Assembly: GCF_016545825.1 (NCBI RefSeq)
Contig: NC_052613.1
Coordinates: 10,416,001 to 10,480,000 of the forward strand
Reading direction: 5' to 3'
DNA length: 64,000 nt
DNA from: Eucalyptus grandis
Taxonomy: Eukaryota > Streptophyta > Magnoliopsida > Myrtales > Myrtaceae
The notes under the pieces were generated by a model. The model worked only from the letters and a program-made list of their open reading frames with translations, did no database searches and had not been told where the DNA came from. A program made the position numbers and the translations under genes. The stretch's first letter is position 1. Each line of letters opens with the position of its first letter. Shown here piece after piece: positions 1 to 10,500 of the stretch.

Positions 1-214
1 TCGCTAGAATAACGTGGATTGGTCGCAGTAATGGCGGGACCGACTGGACCTTTATTCTTCTAGAAATGCTGTCGATAAAATGACGTGGCTTGGTCGCAGT
101 AGTGGCGGGACCGACCGGACCTTTATTCTTCTAGAAATGCCGTCGATAGAATGACGTGGCTTGGTCGCAGTAGTGGCGGGACTGACTGGACCTTTATTCT
201 TCTAGAAATGCCGT
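1..214. repeat. 71-bp tandem repeat, three copies, inside an LTR
   Basis: Three near-identical 71-bp units. The hexamer ACGTGG recurs at 12, 83 and 154, and TTCTTCTAGAA at 55, 126 and 197, so the period is exact. The second motif contains TTCTAGAA, the inverted-repeat form of a heat-shock element. ACGTGGC in units 2 and 3 matches the ABRE core ACGTGKC. The block lies just upstream of sequence homologous to the last 750 bp of the solo LTR at 30,081-33,200, which lacks these repeats. It may be a lineage-specific LTR enhancer; that role is inferred from motif content only. Confidence 0.85.
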
Positions 215-968
215 AATGTTAGCAGATAACCGACCTGCGAGTAGGCTATGCCCTTGTTTGGCAGTGAATGACAATTGGAATGCATGTTGAGTGTTGTCGA
301 TGGGTCGGATTATGGGACGGAATTGTGCGGCATGGAATGGGACGTGTCATAACGATTTAGTCTTATAATCAGGACTCCCGTGGTTGTTGGTTATATGAAA
401 GTGAATGCGTTTCGGTTGTTTAAGTTCCTATTTACTATCTGTGATTGAGCAATTTGAATTGTGCTAACCTGCAGGAAGGAATTGAGGCGAGGTAAGTTCT
501 CTGTGTGATGTGGCTAGGCCACCCTTGGGCGTATTTTCTTTCTAATAGGGGTTTAGGGGGTTGAACTTGCTGAGACATTGTCTCATCCCGGTTGTGGGAT
601 TAAAATTTCAGGTCCCTAGTGGATAGAGCGGCCAGATAGTTTTGGTTGGTCTTGAGGAGTTGCAGAGGTGAAGTCATAAGGATTGGAGAGCGTGTCCGAC
701 TTGTAGGTCGTAGGACAGTTCATTTTTTACGGCCGGTCTTTTGTAGACTTTTGGTTGTAGGCCTTCGTCTGTAACTCCGTTGGTTTGTTTAAGTGATTGG
801 TTGTGAAATTGTTTCCTACTTTTCTATCCCGTATTTCATTATCAGGGGTTTTATAATACGTTCCGCTTGCGCAATCATAAATGAATGGGGTCGGCGACAC
901 TACCTAGGAATGTCGCATTTGCATGACCATGGTGGGATGTTGGCGCGCTCGAGGTTCGGGGCGTGACA
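215..968 (+). mobile_element. 3' end of a large LTR (same family as 30,081-33,200)
   Basis: From about 470 this aligns base for base, with scattered differences, to 32,450-33,200. Shared landmarks are a donor-like GAGG/TAAGT at 492, an acceptor-like TTTCAG at 611, TGTCCGAC, TTTTGTAGACTTTTG, TTTCTATC and the terminal GCGTGACA ending at 968. It is therefore the 3' end of a large LTR of probable Ty3-gypsy type. The start lies outside the window, so a solo LTR cannot be told from the end of a full element. No open reading frame of note. Confidence 0.7.
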
Positions 969-1439
969 CTATTTGATCCCCCTTCCATAGTACCTATACA
1001 ATCACAAAAATGACCAAAACATCAATATAGATTTTGAAAACATATCCTAATAACAATCAATAACATAAGTCATAAAATCTCAATAAGATATGCCATTACA
1101 TATAAGTACAAGAGTCTCAACACTAATCATATTTGAATAAACTAAAGATTAATAGATAATATAAGTTATATAGTCTAATGAAACTCCATGCAATTCACGA
1201 AAGTATATTTCCAAACATCTACTAAAGGAATTGAAGAAGTTCAATCCTCCTTGCGGAGTGTGGATGTAATGAAAGCCTCCCTCCATTCTGGCGGCGCATG
1301 CTCGTTCCCTTTGTTTTTATTGTAAACATCTTGCTCTATCTCGGGTATACTCGGTAGAATGGACTACGGTAGATATGGAGAAAGGGTCTACAGGTGGTTG
1401 TGTAGTCCCTGAGCTCGCATAGCCACCGCCGTTGACTTG
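969..1439. other. A+T-rich intergenic stretch, nothing recognised
   Basis: About 470 bp flanking the LTR end on one side and the decayed Myb-like gene on the other. No coding potential, repeat structure or RNA gene is visible. Confidence 0.5.
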
Positions 1440-2275
1440 ATGACCTAACTTTCAGAAAATCTTGTATGTACAAGTTTCAGCAATACCAGATTGGTTACTC
1501 TTTCTTCTCCGCTTACTATTTGGAGTTCTATTCAATTTGTGCTTTCCACGAACTGAAGTTCTAGCATCGTCTGTTGTAAAAAGTCTGTCATCACTGTGGT
1601 GTCCAATGAAATCATTTGCATTGCTACCATCATAGTCATCACCTGCATTGACACCATAAGCATCGCCACCACTGTTGTCACCACTTACATTGTCATCACC
1701 ATTGTCATCATCATCCGACACATTCACATCTTAAGCACTTCCTATGGCGTGATCCCTAGTAGCATATGTACCACCAAAAACAATACAGAGCTCAAGATAC
1801 TGAGGAAATCCATTCTTCCTGAATCTTGCTCACTCGACATTATCCTACAATTTTCACAATAATGACATTTCAGCAATATAATCATATATTTTAAAATTGA
1901 CATCTATAATGATATCAAAATGACCACAAAGTTAAGAAATACCTTGATATGAGATTCCCATATACTTGGGTGCCGACAACAACTCTTTTGTTCACATTAT
2001 CCCAATCAAATCCGGGAGAAATGAGTTTGTGAAAACGCCATACTGTTTTTTCAGTTTGTTGACCTTGTTCCTCAGCTGTACCATGGTAAATTGGAATCCT
2101 GTCTGTCTACTGAGTTCAAATTGTACATTCCTCCACCCCGCTTTGTTGAAAGTGGAAGAGGTGCGGTTTCCCGTTTTGACCTCATCCACCAATAAACCGA
2201 TAAGTATATTGGTTACAGAGTCCGTCCACTTTGCATTGAATGAGTGTCTCTCAGATGCCATTGAATCTTCGACCG
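1440..2275 (-). pseudogene. Decayed Myb/SANT-like (L10-interacting-MYB type) gene
   Basis: The minus-strand frame at 2261-1995 encodes the start of a Myb_DNA-bind_3 domain: a W-T-x3-x-x-L core, a GNR motif, FNKAGW and an MxQLRNK helix followed by LKKQY. After about 80 residues the frame shifts. Continuation in another frame reads GFDWDNVNKRVV, the expected next part of the domain, so one indel near 2,030 broke the gene. A second minus-strand segment (1727-1452) is Asp-rich (DDDDNGDD) followed by a basic KRRRKS patch, as in the linker of this family. The family is plant-specific, DNA-binding and often linked to transposons (PIF/Harbinger-associated). No intact product is expected. Confidence 0.6.
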
Positions 2276-4200
2276 ATTGAGCATCACATGAGTTATGAAT
2301 TAAATCAATAACATAAAACCGTAAGAACTACACGCCATACACAAAATCAACATTGTAACCTATATGGATCCGTATACCCTATCCTATTTTGTGCACAGTC
2401 CAACTAAATTATAAGATCTCTAAGATTAAGGCAATGAAAAAAGAAGCCGAAAGGCCAACCTTAGCGTGCGGATGACTTTCCAAAGTCAGCAAATTGTGAT
2501 TTATGTGGCAGGGACTGGCAAATTCCGGACAGAGCAAGGCGGAACTTTGGATGGATCCATCGAAGTTCTCAAAGCATCAGCATCGATAATGGATCCACCA
2601 ACACCAGTATTGTTCACCTGGGAAGGAGACAACTAATTGAGATAGAGTGAGGATGTACCTTCAGTAAAGAAAAATTCAAGACAAGAAGCAATAAGGCAAC
2701 AACTAAACAGCACCCTCCATTCTCTGCAAATCCATAACTTAAAGAGAAAAAATTGAAGCATTATAGCCATAAGATACCAAGGGTCTCGCATAATGTATAA
2801 TCCCCAACATTCATTTGGAACCAATTGATTCTAAAGCCACTTTAGTTTTTTGGAACAGTATCACCTGACATAATCAAGCAAGCGAAAACCAACATACCGT
2901 TCCGGCACCAAGCTCCAACGGAACGACTTTGTCAAACTCGAAAAAGTGGACACGAAATCGGATAATGCTAGTTCGGCTTTCCAAACCTGAACAAATGGGG
3001 GGGGACAAAAACAAAAAAGTCATCTAATGTCAAGCTGTTTCACAGCATCTAGAATGAGAAGATCATGAATGTAACTAATACCTTTCGACATTCGGGATAG
3101 AAGAAGTGATGTTATGCTGTATGATCACACTAAAACAATGCGAAGATGGTTACTGCACGTCGAGAAAATGTCCAATCATCATTGCCATTTTGTAGGAAAA
3201 AGAGGATGCAAAAGCAAACCATGTGAGCATTGTGTGGTTAAAAATGGGCAACCCGGAACCAGAATCGATTTCGTAACTCTTAATCGAATGAATTCTCACG
3301 ACAGACTAGTTAGGATTGCTAGCGAATTCAAAGCAAATTGAAATGCATGTACAGTTTAGAAATGGATGTAGAAGGGGATAAGAAAAGACACTCACGGTCT
3401 CGCCTTGTTAAAACGAGGTCACCATCCTAGTTGAGCACAATTCCTCAGTGCTCTGCAAAAATCCCCAAGCAATTAAACTATGGTTCTCACCTACCTAATG
3501 AACAAGATCACCAAAACAGAATGGCTCAAAAATCACAAGTGCAGCTCTCTCCATTCTTAGCTTAGAGATCAGAGTAATTCAGACAAACTTTATCAGCATC
3601 AGGAAAGCCTACCTTCGTGTTGGACAGCTCAGGTTTGTGGGTCAACTCTAGTCAAAGAAACAAAACATCAGAAGTGATTCCGGATCTAGTAACCGAAACT
3701 AGAACCCATGAAGTTGTTCAAGCGCATAAACAGGAAGGATTCTTGTGGAGCACCAGAGGAAAATAAAATCACGCTTGAAATGGATTATAGCCCACGAAAA
3801 AAAAAGAATTATAATTGTAAGCCTTTTAATATGAAGTAACAGAAGTTAGAACCAAGTTATTGTTTATGTAGAAGTGATTCCTAGAGCCAATTTTCCAATC
3901 CAACCCCAGCTTAAACAAAAGAAAAATCAAATCTTGATGAATAAAGTGCATTAGTTTACTACAAACAACCAATGCTAAAGAACAAATTACGAAGCAATAG
4001 CTTTGTCTGAGGAACAAAACCCATCCCCACCAGCAACAGGCATAATCGTTAATTTGCATCTAGGCAAAAGTTCAACCACAATAGACCGGTACTCTTTATT
4101 CGTATCTACTATGATAAAAGAAACAGCGATTGCGACACCGATCTATACTCTTAATGATAATGACACCAAAAAGGGGATCAAGAAACATGGGTTTTGCCTT
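2276..4200. other. Unassigned region, no gene I can support
   Basis: About 1.9 kb of moderate A+T content. Short open frames exist on both strands, for example 75 codons at 3,114-3,341 (+) with several Cys and His, but none resembles a family I know and splice-flanked coding exons are not convincing. A minus-strand exon-like stretch near 2,890-2,990 is bounded by AG and GT signals but I cannot name it. It may hold the decayed remainder of a neighbouring pseudogene. Confidence 0.4.
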
Positions 4201-4275
4201 TACCGACGCCCATAACTCACAGACAACCAAAAAACAACGAAAAAACAAAAAGGAACGTCGACAATGAAAGACGAA

Positions 4276-4640
4276 CTATGTTTGAAGACAAACCTGAAAA
4301 TGAGCGATGGCATCGGCAACAATGACGTAGTAGAGCGGCGTCGTGAGGACAAAAGGGTCGATCTCCGAATCGCCGTTGCTCGACCCGGCCTGACACACGG
4401 CTCCATGAGTCGCCGCTGCCGACGAAGAAGGAGAAGAAGAGAAAAGGGCGTGGCGGAACAACCGGTCCCTCAATCGGTCGCCATCCTTGTCGCCGTTGCC
4501 GTCGCCGTCCCTGCCACCGTTGCTGTCCACAGTCCATGCCCGTCGCGATCCACACAGTCGCCGTCGTCGTTGCACCTTGAAGACGAGAGGAGACGGGAGA
4601 GAATTAGAAATAGGGTTGGCCTTTGCTGGTTTGGTTAATC
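4276..4640 (-). pseudogene. Fragment of organellar methionyl-tRNA synthetase, first exon
   Basis: On the minus strand the frame ends with DPFVLTTPLYYV, then IVADAIAHFQ and a consensus donor (CAG/GTTTGT at about 4,297). In plant organellar MetRS the catalytic domain opens with the same LTTPLYYV block, then the HIGH-type class-I signature, then ADAIARFQ. Here about 12 codons between the two blocks are missing in frame, including the whole HIGH-like ATP-binding motif. Upstream is a Ser/Ala/Arg-rich stretch resembling an organelle-targeting region, but no in-frame ATG lies close by. I found no following MetRS exon at lower coordinates, so this is a truncated, dead copy. Identification rests on remembered family motifs. 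Confidence 0.6.
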
Positions 4641-4679
4641 TTAATGGTTCTACTTTTCGGTTTATTGGGTCGAGCGTGA

Positions 4680-4965
4680 GCGCGACGGAGAAGCAAGTGA
4701 GCGGACGCTCGCTTCTCTCGCTCGCTCGCGGCCTTTGAGTGGGCTCGGCCTGCTCTACTTGCTTGAGCGAGAGAAGCAAGTGAGCGGATGCTCGCTGTTG
4801 CTCACGCTCGAGCGAGTTGCGAGCGAGTAGAGCAGCGACCGTCTGCTCGCTCGAGCAGAGAAGCAAGTGAGCGGACGCTCGTGTTGCTCACGCTCGAGCG
4901 AGTTGCGGCGAGCGAGCGGCGACCGTCCGCTCGCTCGAGCAGAATCAAGTGAGCGGAGCGCTGTT
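4680..4965. repeat. Degenerate 82-87-bp tandem repeat rich in GAGCGAGC palindromes
   Basis: The string AAGCAAGTGAGCGGA (with one variant, AATCAAGTGAGCGGA) recurs at about 4,691, 4,774, 4,861 and 4,943, giving spacings of 83, 87 and 82 bp. Each unit contains CGAGCGAG and CTCGCTCG in inverted order, so every unit can fold on itself. Long Arg/Ser/Ala-rich frames cross it on both strands; they follow from base composition and are not genes. Confidence 0.75.
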
Positions 4966-5300
4966 GCTGCTCTGCGGCGAGCGGCGGAGTAGGGCTCGTT
5001 ACAAGCAAACGCTCGATCTAGGGCACCGTTGCTCGCCGGATCTGGGCGGGCGTGCTCGTCCGGATCTCGAGCGAGCAGACGAGCCCAGCTGCTGCGAGAT
5101 CGCGAGCAACGGTGCCTTAGATCTGGGCAAGCAACGCTTGCCCGGATCTGCGAGACTCGCTCGAGCAAGCGTCTCGCAGATCTGGGCAAGCGCTGGCTCG
5201 AGCGAGCCCTCATGCTCAAGCTCAGACGGCATCGCCCGGATCTGCGAGGGCCCCATTAGATATTGGTGAAGGAGGAGCGGTGAAGGAGGAGTAGTGAGCG
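4966..5300. repeat. GC-rich inverted-repeat cluster
   Basis: Consecutive hairpins are visible. GATCTGCGAGAC at 5,145-5,156 pairs perfectly with GTCTCGCAGATC at 5,171-5,182 around a 14-base loop. Just before it, ATCTGGGCAAGC (5,121) nearly matches the inverse of GCTTGCCCGGAT (5,136). GGATCTGGGC and GGATCTGCGAG variants recur throughout. The origin is unknown; the block directly continues the tandem repeat to its left. Confidence 0.6.
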
Positions 5301-5644
5301 GGTTCACTTGGTGAAGGAGCAGCAGCTGTCGGCGCCAGAGAGGACGACGGTGGAGAAGTCGGATGGTCTCGAGACAAAGGCGGCTGTCGGTGCCGGAGAG
5401 TGGGAGGCGCTGGAGAAGACGACGGTGGAGAAGATGCGGGGAGGAGACGCGCAGTGTTCGAAGGGCTGAGTAAGAAATAGAAAAGAAACAGCTCTGCTTA
5501 TGTTTTTGTTCATCTTTTGTTCTTCAAATGTGTTTGAAATAAGAAACATAATTTTTTGTTTCTTATTTTTGTTCCACATTTGTTTACGAAACAAAAGAAC
5601 AAAAAAAAAAAGTTGTTTAAAAACAAAAAAAAAACGAAAACAAA
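5301..5644. other. Low-complexity stretch, no gene
   Basis: A GGAGAAG-rich segment (5,301-5,470) containing short direct repeats of GGAGAAG and GACGACGGTGG is followed by A/T homopolymer-rich DNA (5,500-5,644). No coding, RNA or clear transposon signal. Confidence 0.45.
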
Positions 5645-5839
5645 CGCGGCCTTAATGTTTCTCATATCATCTTCAAGCATTGCAGGCGAACCCTTCATGA
5701 AAGAACAAGCCACATCGCTTGCAGGTGAACACCAAGAAAAGAAGTCACATGTCTTGTTCTCACAATTATAGTGGAGCCTGTGTTTATTTTTCTTGGATTT
5801 TGAAATTCTCACAACAACACGTTTACCACAGTTACACAT
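5645..5839 (-). pseudogene. GRF-type zinc-finger fragment
   Basis: The minus strand starts with ATG at 5839 and reads MCNCGKRVVV, then HYNC, then a CDFFSW ending. This is the CxCG...C...C-x-F-F-x-W pattern of the GRF zinc finger. The family is common in plants, both in small nuclear proteins and next to transposase-derived genes. After about 60 residues the frame runs into A/T homopolymers, so only the finger survives. No splice partner was found. Confidence 0.5.
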
Positions 5840-6413
5840 TTTGTTTTAAAAGGTCAATTTGGTCCACTCTTGACCTCACCACCAGAATCACGAGCAATAT
5901 AATATGGGCAAGAGTGACACAGAACTGCAATTTAGAAACAACCTATTATTGATAGTCCATAAACTACAAGCACATTCATCCTTAACTCATCTTCCCCATA
6001 AAGGAAAGTGCTAGTGACAATGCATTGGTACAAGAATTGAAGACATTTTTAAGCTTGAGATGAAAAACATGTGCTCATTTATAAAATAAACTACAAGAAA
6101 GGACACTTGATACACCAATAATTGGTTCCATATCAATGAGCCATAAATTGCTCCATATGGATGAAGACAAGATTATTACTTTGGTGAACTTAGCAATTGG
6201 AGTTATAGATAAGAGGACCTATTTGTTAAAATGTTCCACTCGGTATTCCATCTCCTTCTCTGCCATGCCAAAATCTGCCAAAGTAGAGACTCATAAGTGC
6301 AATGCATGATTTCAATGACGATAACAAGCAAATCATCTCGAGAAAAATTGCTTAAGTCCATTGAACGTAACAAAGACATCAAATCACTTTCTCCAAAAAA
6401 ATTCAACCATCAT
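5840..6413. other. Intergenic, nothing recognised
   Basis: A+T-rich sequence between the GRF fragment and a minisatellite. Short open frames on both strands look like chance. Confidence 0.4.
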
Positions 6414-6700
6414 GGAGGAAAGAGAGAGGGCAGAGCAAAGGTTGCAAGAGTGAGGGAAAAACATGATGGTGAAGGCAACTGACGGAGGTGGTGGCATTAT
6501 GGTTCACAAGCAGAGAACTTCGAAAGAGAGAGAGAGAGAGAGCAGAGCGAAGGTCACGAAGAGCGAGGGAAATATCGATGGCGGAAGCAGAGGCAGCGGT
6601 GTTGATGTCATGATTCACGAGCAGAGGTGCTTCGCGGAGGGTGGGGAGAGAGAGAGTAGAGCGGAGGGCATGAAGAGTAAGGAAAAACAAGAGTGAAAGA
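6414..6700. repeat. About 113-bp degenerate minisatellite, three units
   Basis: CAGAGCRAAGG-type motifs recur at 6,431, 6,543 and 6,657, each followed by a GA-rich run, a GAGGGAAA segment and a CACRAGCAGAG segment. Periods are 112 and 114 bp with many substitutions. It lies upstream of EXO1. Frames crossing it are Glu/Arg/Ser-rich by composition. Confidence 0.6.
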
Positions 6701-7570
6701 TGTGATTTTTTACCAACGTGAGAGAGTGATTTTTTTTTCCTCCGTAACGGAATGAAGCAATTTCTAATGGGGAGAGACAAGAGAGGAGAGAGAGGGTCTG
6801 TTGCGTCTACAATAAATAAATTTTGAACTTGGTGGGCTAGGGTTTTTGATAGAGAGAGAGCAATAAATTTGAATATTTTCCGTATGAAATTAGTATAACA
6901 TATGTCCATTATTGAATGATTTTTCAAATGGCCTACATAAAGTATTCTATTCACCTAATATTCTCTCATGAAGTGGAAAGAAAGGTATCCAATTTTTTTA
7001 TAGGTGGGCCCGATTGCCACGTGTTGATTCGTGGGTGGTTTTTACATATGCCTACTTGGCATATTAAACACAGCCTATATTTTCACGATAATGGGCAAAA
7101 AAGAGAAAACTCTGAAATAATGGCGGAAATAGGAGGCGCGAACCACCGCTAAAAATTTAAACGCAAATCGCGGTAAAACGGCGTCGGGAGGTTTCCGTAT
7201 CCGAAAATCATTTTTCCTCCTGTTCGTTCACTCTTCTCCCGGTTACGTCACGGACCAATCAGAGCTCCCGCCTTCCTTCCCCATTCTCGCCCCGCAACAC
7301 GTGGCGCCTATCCATTCGTCGGTTCGAATGAGGATCGTGACAGCCGCGTTCGTTCAATCTCGAGCCTTTTTTCATTTTTTCCTTTTACCATTTGTTATCA
7401 TTCCCGCCATTTTCTCCGCCGCTAAAACACGAAACCTAGGAAAACACCCCCCAACCAAAAAAAAAAAAAAAACAAGAGTCAACGGATCAAAACCAGCTCG
7501 TGAAAAAGAGGGTAAAAAAAAAAGAAGCTCCCGAAATCAAGAAATCCGAACGAAATCTGGAGGAAGAACG
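6701..7570 (+). promoter_or_regulatory. EXO1 upstream region and 5' UTR with E2F-like sites
   Basis: ATTCCCGC at 7,400-7,407 matches the E2F/DP consensus WTTSSCSS. A TTCGCGCC-like site lies in inverse orientation at 7,135-7,142. Such sites are usual before plant S-phase and DNA-repair genes, so this fits EXO1. No clear TATA box is seen. The coding frame stays open upstream with an in-frame ATG at 7,328, which would add 81 residues. I reject that start because EXO1/FEN nucleases begin Met-Gly-Ile and the extension is low complexity (a Lys run over an A-tract). Confidence 0.45.
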
Positions 7571-10500
7571 ATGGGGATCAAGGATCTCCTCAGGTTCATG
7601 AAGCCTTACATCGAGCCGGTCCACATCAAGAAGTTCGCCGGCAAACGCGTAAACCATCCGAAACCCGATTCCAGTTCCATCCTCGATTTCGCATTTTTCT
7701 AACCTTCTTGATGATTCATGTCTCTTTTGGCAGGTGGGTATCGATGCCTATTCATGGCTTCACAAGGGAGGTAGAGTTTTGTTTTTTGTTTTTTCATTTT
7801 GCCAATACCCATTTGGTTTTCCTTGTTTTTGGATTCTCGGGTCGACTGAAAGATCGAAACTTTGTTCCAGCTTACTCGTGCAGCATGGAGCTCTGCCTCA
7901 ACACGGACGGGCCCAAGAAGTTGCAGTACCTGAGATATTTCATGCACCGGATCAACCTGCTTCGTCACTACGAAGTGACCCCCGTGGTTGTGTTTGATGG
8001 GGGGAGCATCCCGTGTAAAGGTGCCACTGAGGATGAGAGGCAGAGGTCGGGTCATTGATTACCCACATTTTGTTATGAGTTTCCGGTTCGATGGCGACGA
8101 TTGATATGATTTTTGCGTGACATTTAGATTGTGAATTGTGTTGATGGGTTGGCTGTTGTGCTTCAGGAGGAGGAAAGCTAATCGCGACCTGGCCCTGCAG
8201 AAGCTTAAAGAGGGAGATGTCAAGGCTGCCTCGGAGCTCTTCCAGGTACCGACCGACCATCCATTCATTGATGATCTGGTGCTAGGTTTGATCAGGGTGG
8301 TTTATCAGGAATTGACCCAATGTTTTGCTTAGCTGTCCATGCAATTAGTTTTATCGACAATGCATTTGGTGATGATGAATCCTCAAGTGCAATTAGTGCA
8401 GTTCTTCGTGAGTTGGCCCTCTCCTCTCTTTCCCACTCAAATTAGTCGTGTGTGCTATAGCTCGAAATGAGCAGGTCATTTGGGCGTTTCAGCTATTTGA
8501 TGGGCCAACAGAAGTACAGTTGGCTTCGTCATGCTTCTGTCAATCATCAATATACAATTCTCAAGGCCAAAACACTTGGTGTGCATTTAAAGTAGGCAAT
8601 CTGAATGAAGCTTTTGTTATACAAGAAACTGCCGTAGCTTGGGGATTGTACATTTTGGCAAGTGAGTGGCACAGAAAGGCCAATGCCAAACATTGTATGG
8701 AATGCGATGCTGTGAAATGCAATTGTTTTGTCTAAGAAGGTGCAAGTTCTTTGTGTTAAAGTATTGTGTATTAAACTGTAACTTCATCTACTAGCTTAAA
8801 CTTTTGTAAAGATTTGAAGGGGCTTCTGAAATTTTTTTATGCTTTATCCAGCTAAAAGACAGGAAAGCAGTCTGTTGCCTGCACGGTCAAGATTTAACCT
8901 TTTGCTCATTGGATGGTGCTTGATCTCATAAAAAAAAACACTCTATCTTTTGCAGAGAGGAGTGAGTATTACCCCATCCATGGCACATCAATTGATTCAG
9001 GTACATGATTGCTGCACTATAGATGCATTTTAATCATCTGTCGAAGTTCAGAATTTGGGAGAGACCTTATAGAGATGAGTGATCTGAATCCTCTAGTACT
9101 AATCTTGCAAGTCTCTTCATTGCTGGGTTTCTAGATATTGAAGTCGGAAAACATTGAATTCATAGTAGCTCCTTACGAGGCTGATGCACAATTAGCATAT
9201 CTCTCAAGTCTTGAGGCAGAGAAAGGTGGAGTTGCAGCTGTTATCACAGAAGACAGCGATCTGGTAGCATATGGCTGTCAAGCTGTAAGAAACTCTACAG
9301 AAAAGTCATACAATTTGAAAAAATATCCATCATTCTCGTTACGGCTTCATCTTTTGACAATGGTTCTTGTTTTCCTTTTGTCTGCACCACCTGCAAACAG
9401 ATTCTATTTAAAATGGATAGGTATGGCAATGGTGAGGAGATGTTGCTGCAGAAGGTTTTTGATTCCACAACTAGTACACCTTCCTTTAAAATTTTTGACA
9501 TGGCACTATTTACTGGTGAGTTACTACCATTTACAGGCAAGTTTTGGATATTAGATTGTGTTGATATCGTTAGAAGTAAGACACAAGTTTGAAGTTAAAA
9601 TTTAGCACCATAATGACATGATCGTGTTTCCATTTTTGTTGGGCATTTTTGCGCCTGTTATAACTTTCTCTGAAAACCAATGAAGTCCTTAATTTCCAGA
9701 AAGTGTAAAAGAATAAGAGTTTTAATTCTCAATGCTTCTCTGTGGATGAGATTTATTCCCAAGAAAGAGGATCAATCTGAAAAAGGAAATGCTTCATGTC
9801 CCTTTGCAGGTATGTGTGTCTTAGCTGGCTGCGATTTCCTTCCATCTGTTCCTGGAATAGGGATAAAGAAAGCTTACTCTCTGGTTTCCAAGTATCGAAA
9901 CATTGACCGTGTAAGTTCTCTCTTTGCTTCTCAAATGGCAAAATAGCTCACTTATAACTCCCAATGCCCATATAGTTGAAATTACACGTAGAAAAGTAGT
10001 TCTAATAGCATAAGAGTGCAACATTATCAATTTTGAAGCATGTATTTGTAACTACTAGCCCTGATAAAATGCTAAAACTTCCAGAAAAGGTTATGATTAA
10101 ACTCCATATGGGCGGTTTTGTTGCAGGCATTATCAGTTCTGAAGCTTGAAAAGGGAAATCAGATGCCTGAATATTATAGCAAAATTTTCCATGAGGCAGT
10201 AGCAGTATTCCAGCATGCTCGAATGTAGGCGAAGCTCCCAACTTAAGTTTCATTTATCTGTATTTAATTGCAGTCCTCTTAATGTACATAAGTTAACTTA
10301 GTTTGCTCTCAATACAGATATGACACCATCACGAAGAAACTCAGACACATGAGACCTCTTTCGGAAAAGCTCCTGCAGGCTCTAGATGGAGAGCTGGATT
10401 TTCTTGGACCGTATCCTCTTTTTGCATATGCTGTTGGATAATTCCAGTTTCATACAAAGACAAGAACAGCCTACTTAAAAACTTGGTGGAAGTTCAGTGA

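Noticed and set aside
4276..5219. Arg/Ser/Ala-rich frames on both strands of the GC-rich repeat
   Set aside because: Open only because of GAGC-type repeats; no family signature apart from the MetRS piece at the low-coordinate end.
7301..7570. N-terminal extension of EXO1 from the in-frame ATG at 7,328
   Set aside because: The family starts Met-Gly-Ile at 7,571; the extension contains a Lys run over an A-tract and no targeting motif.
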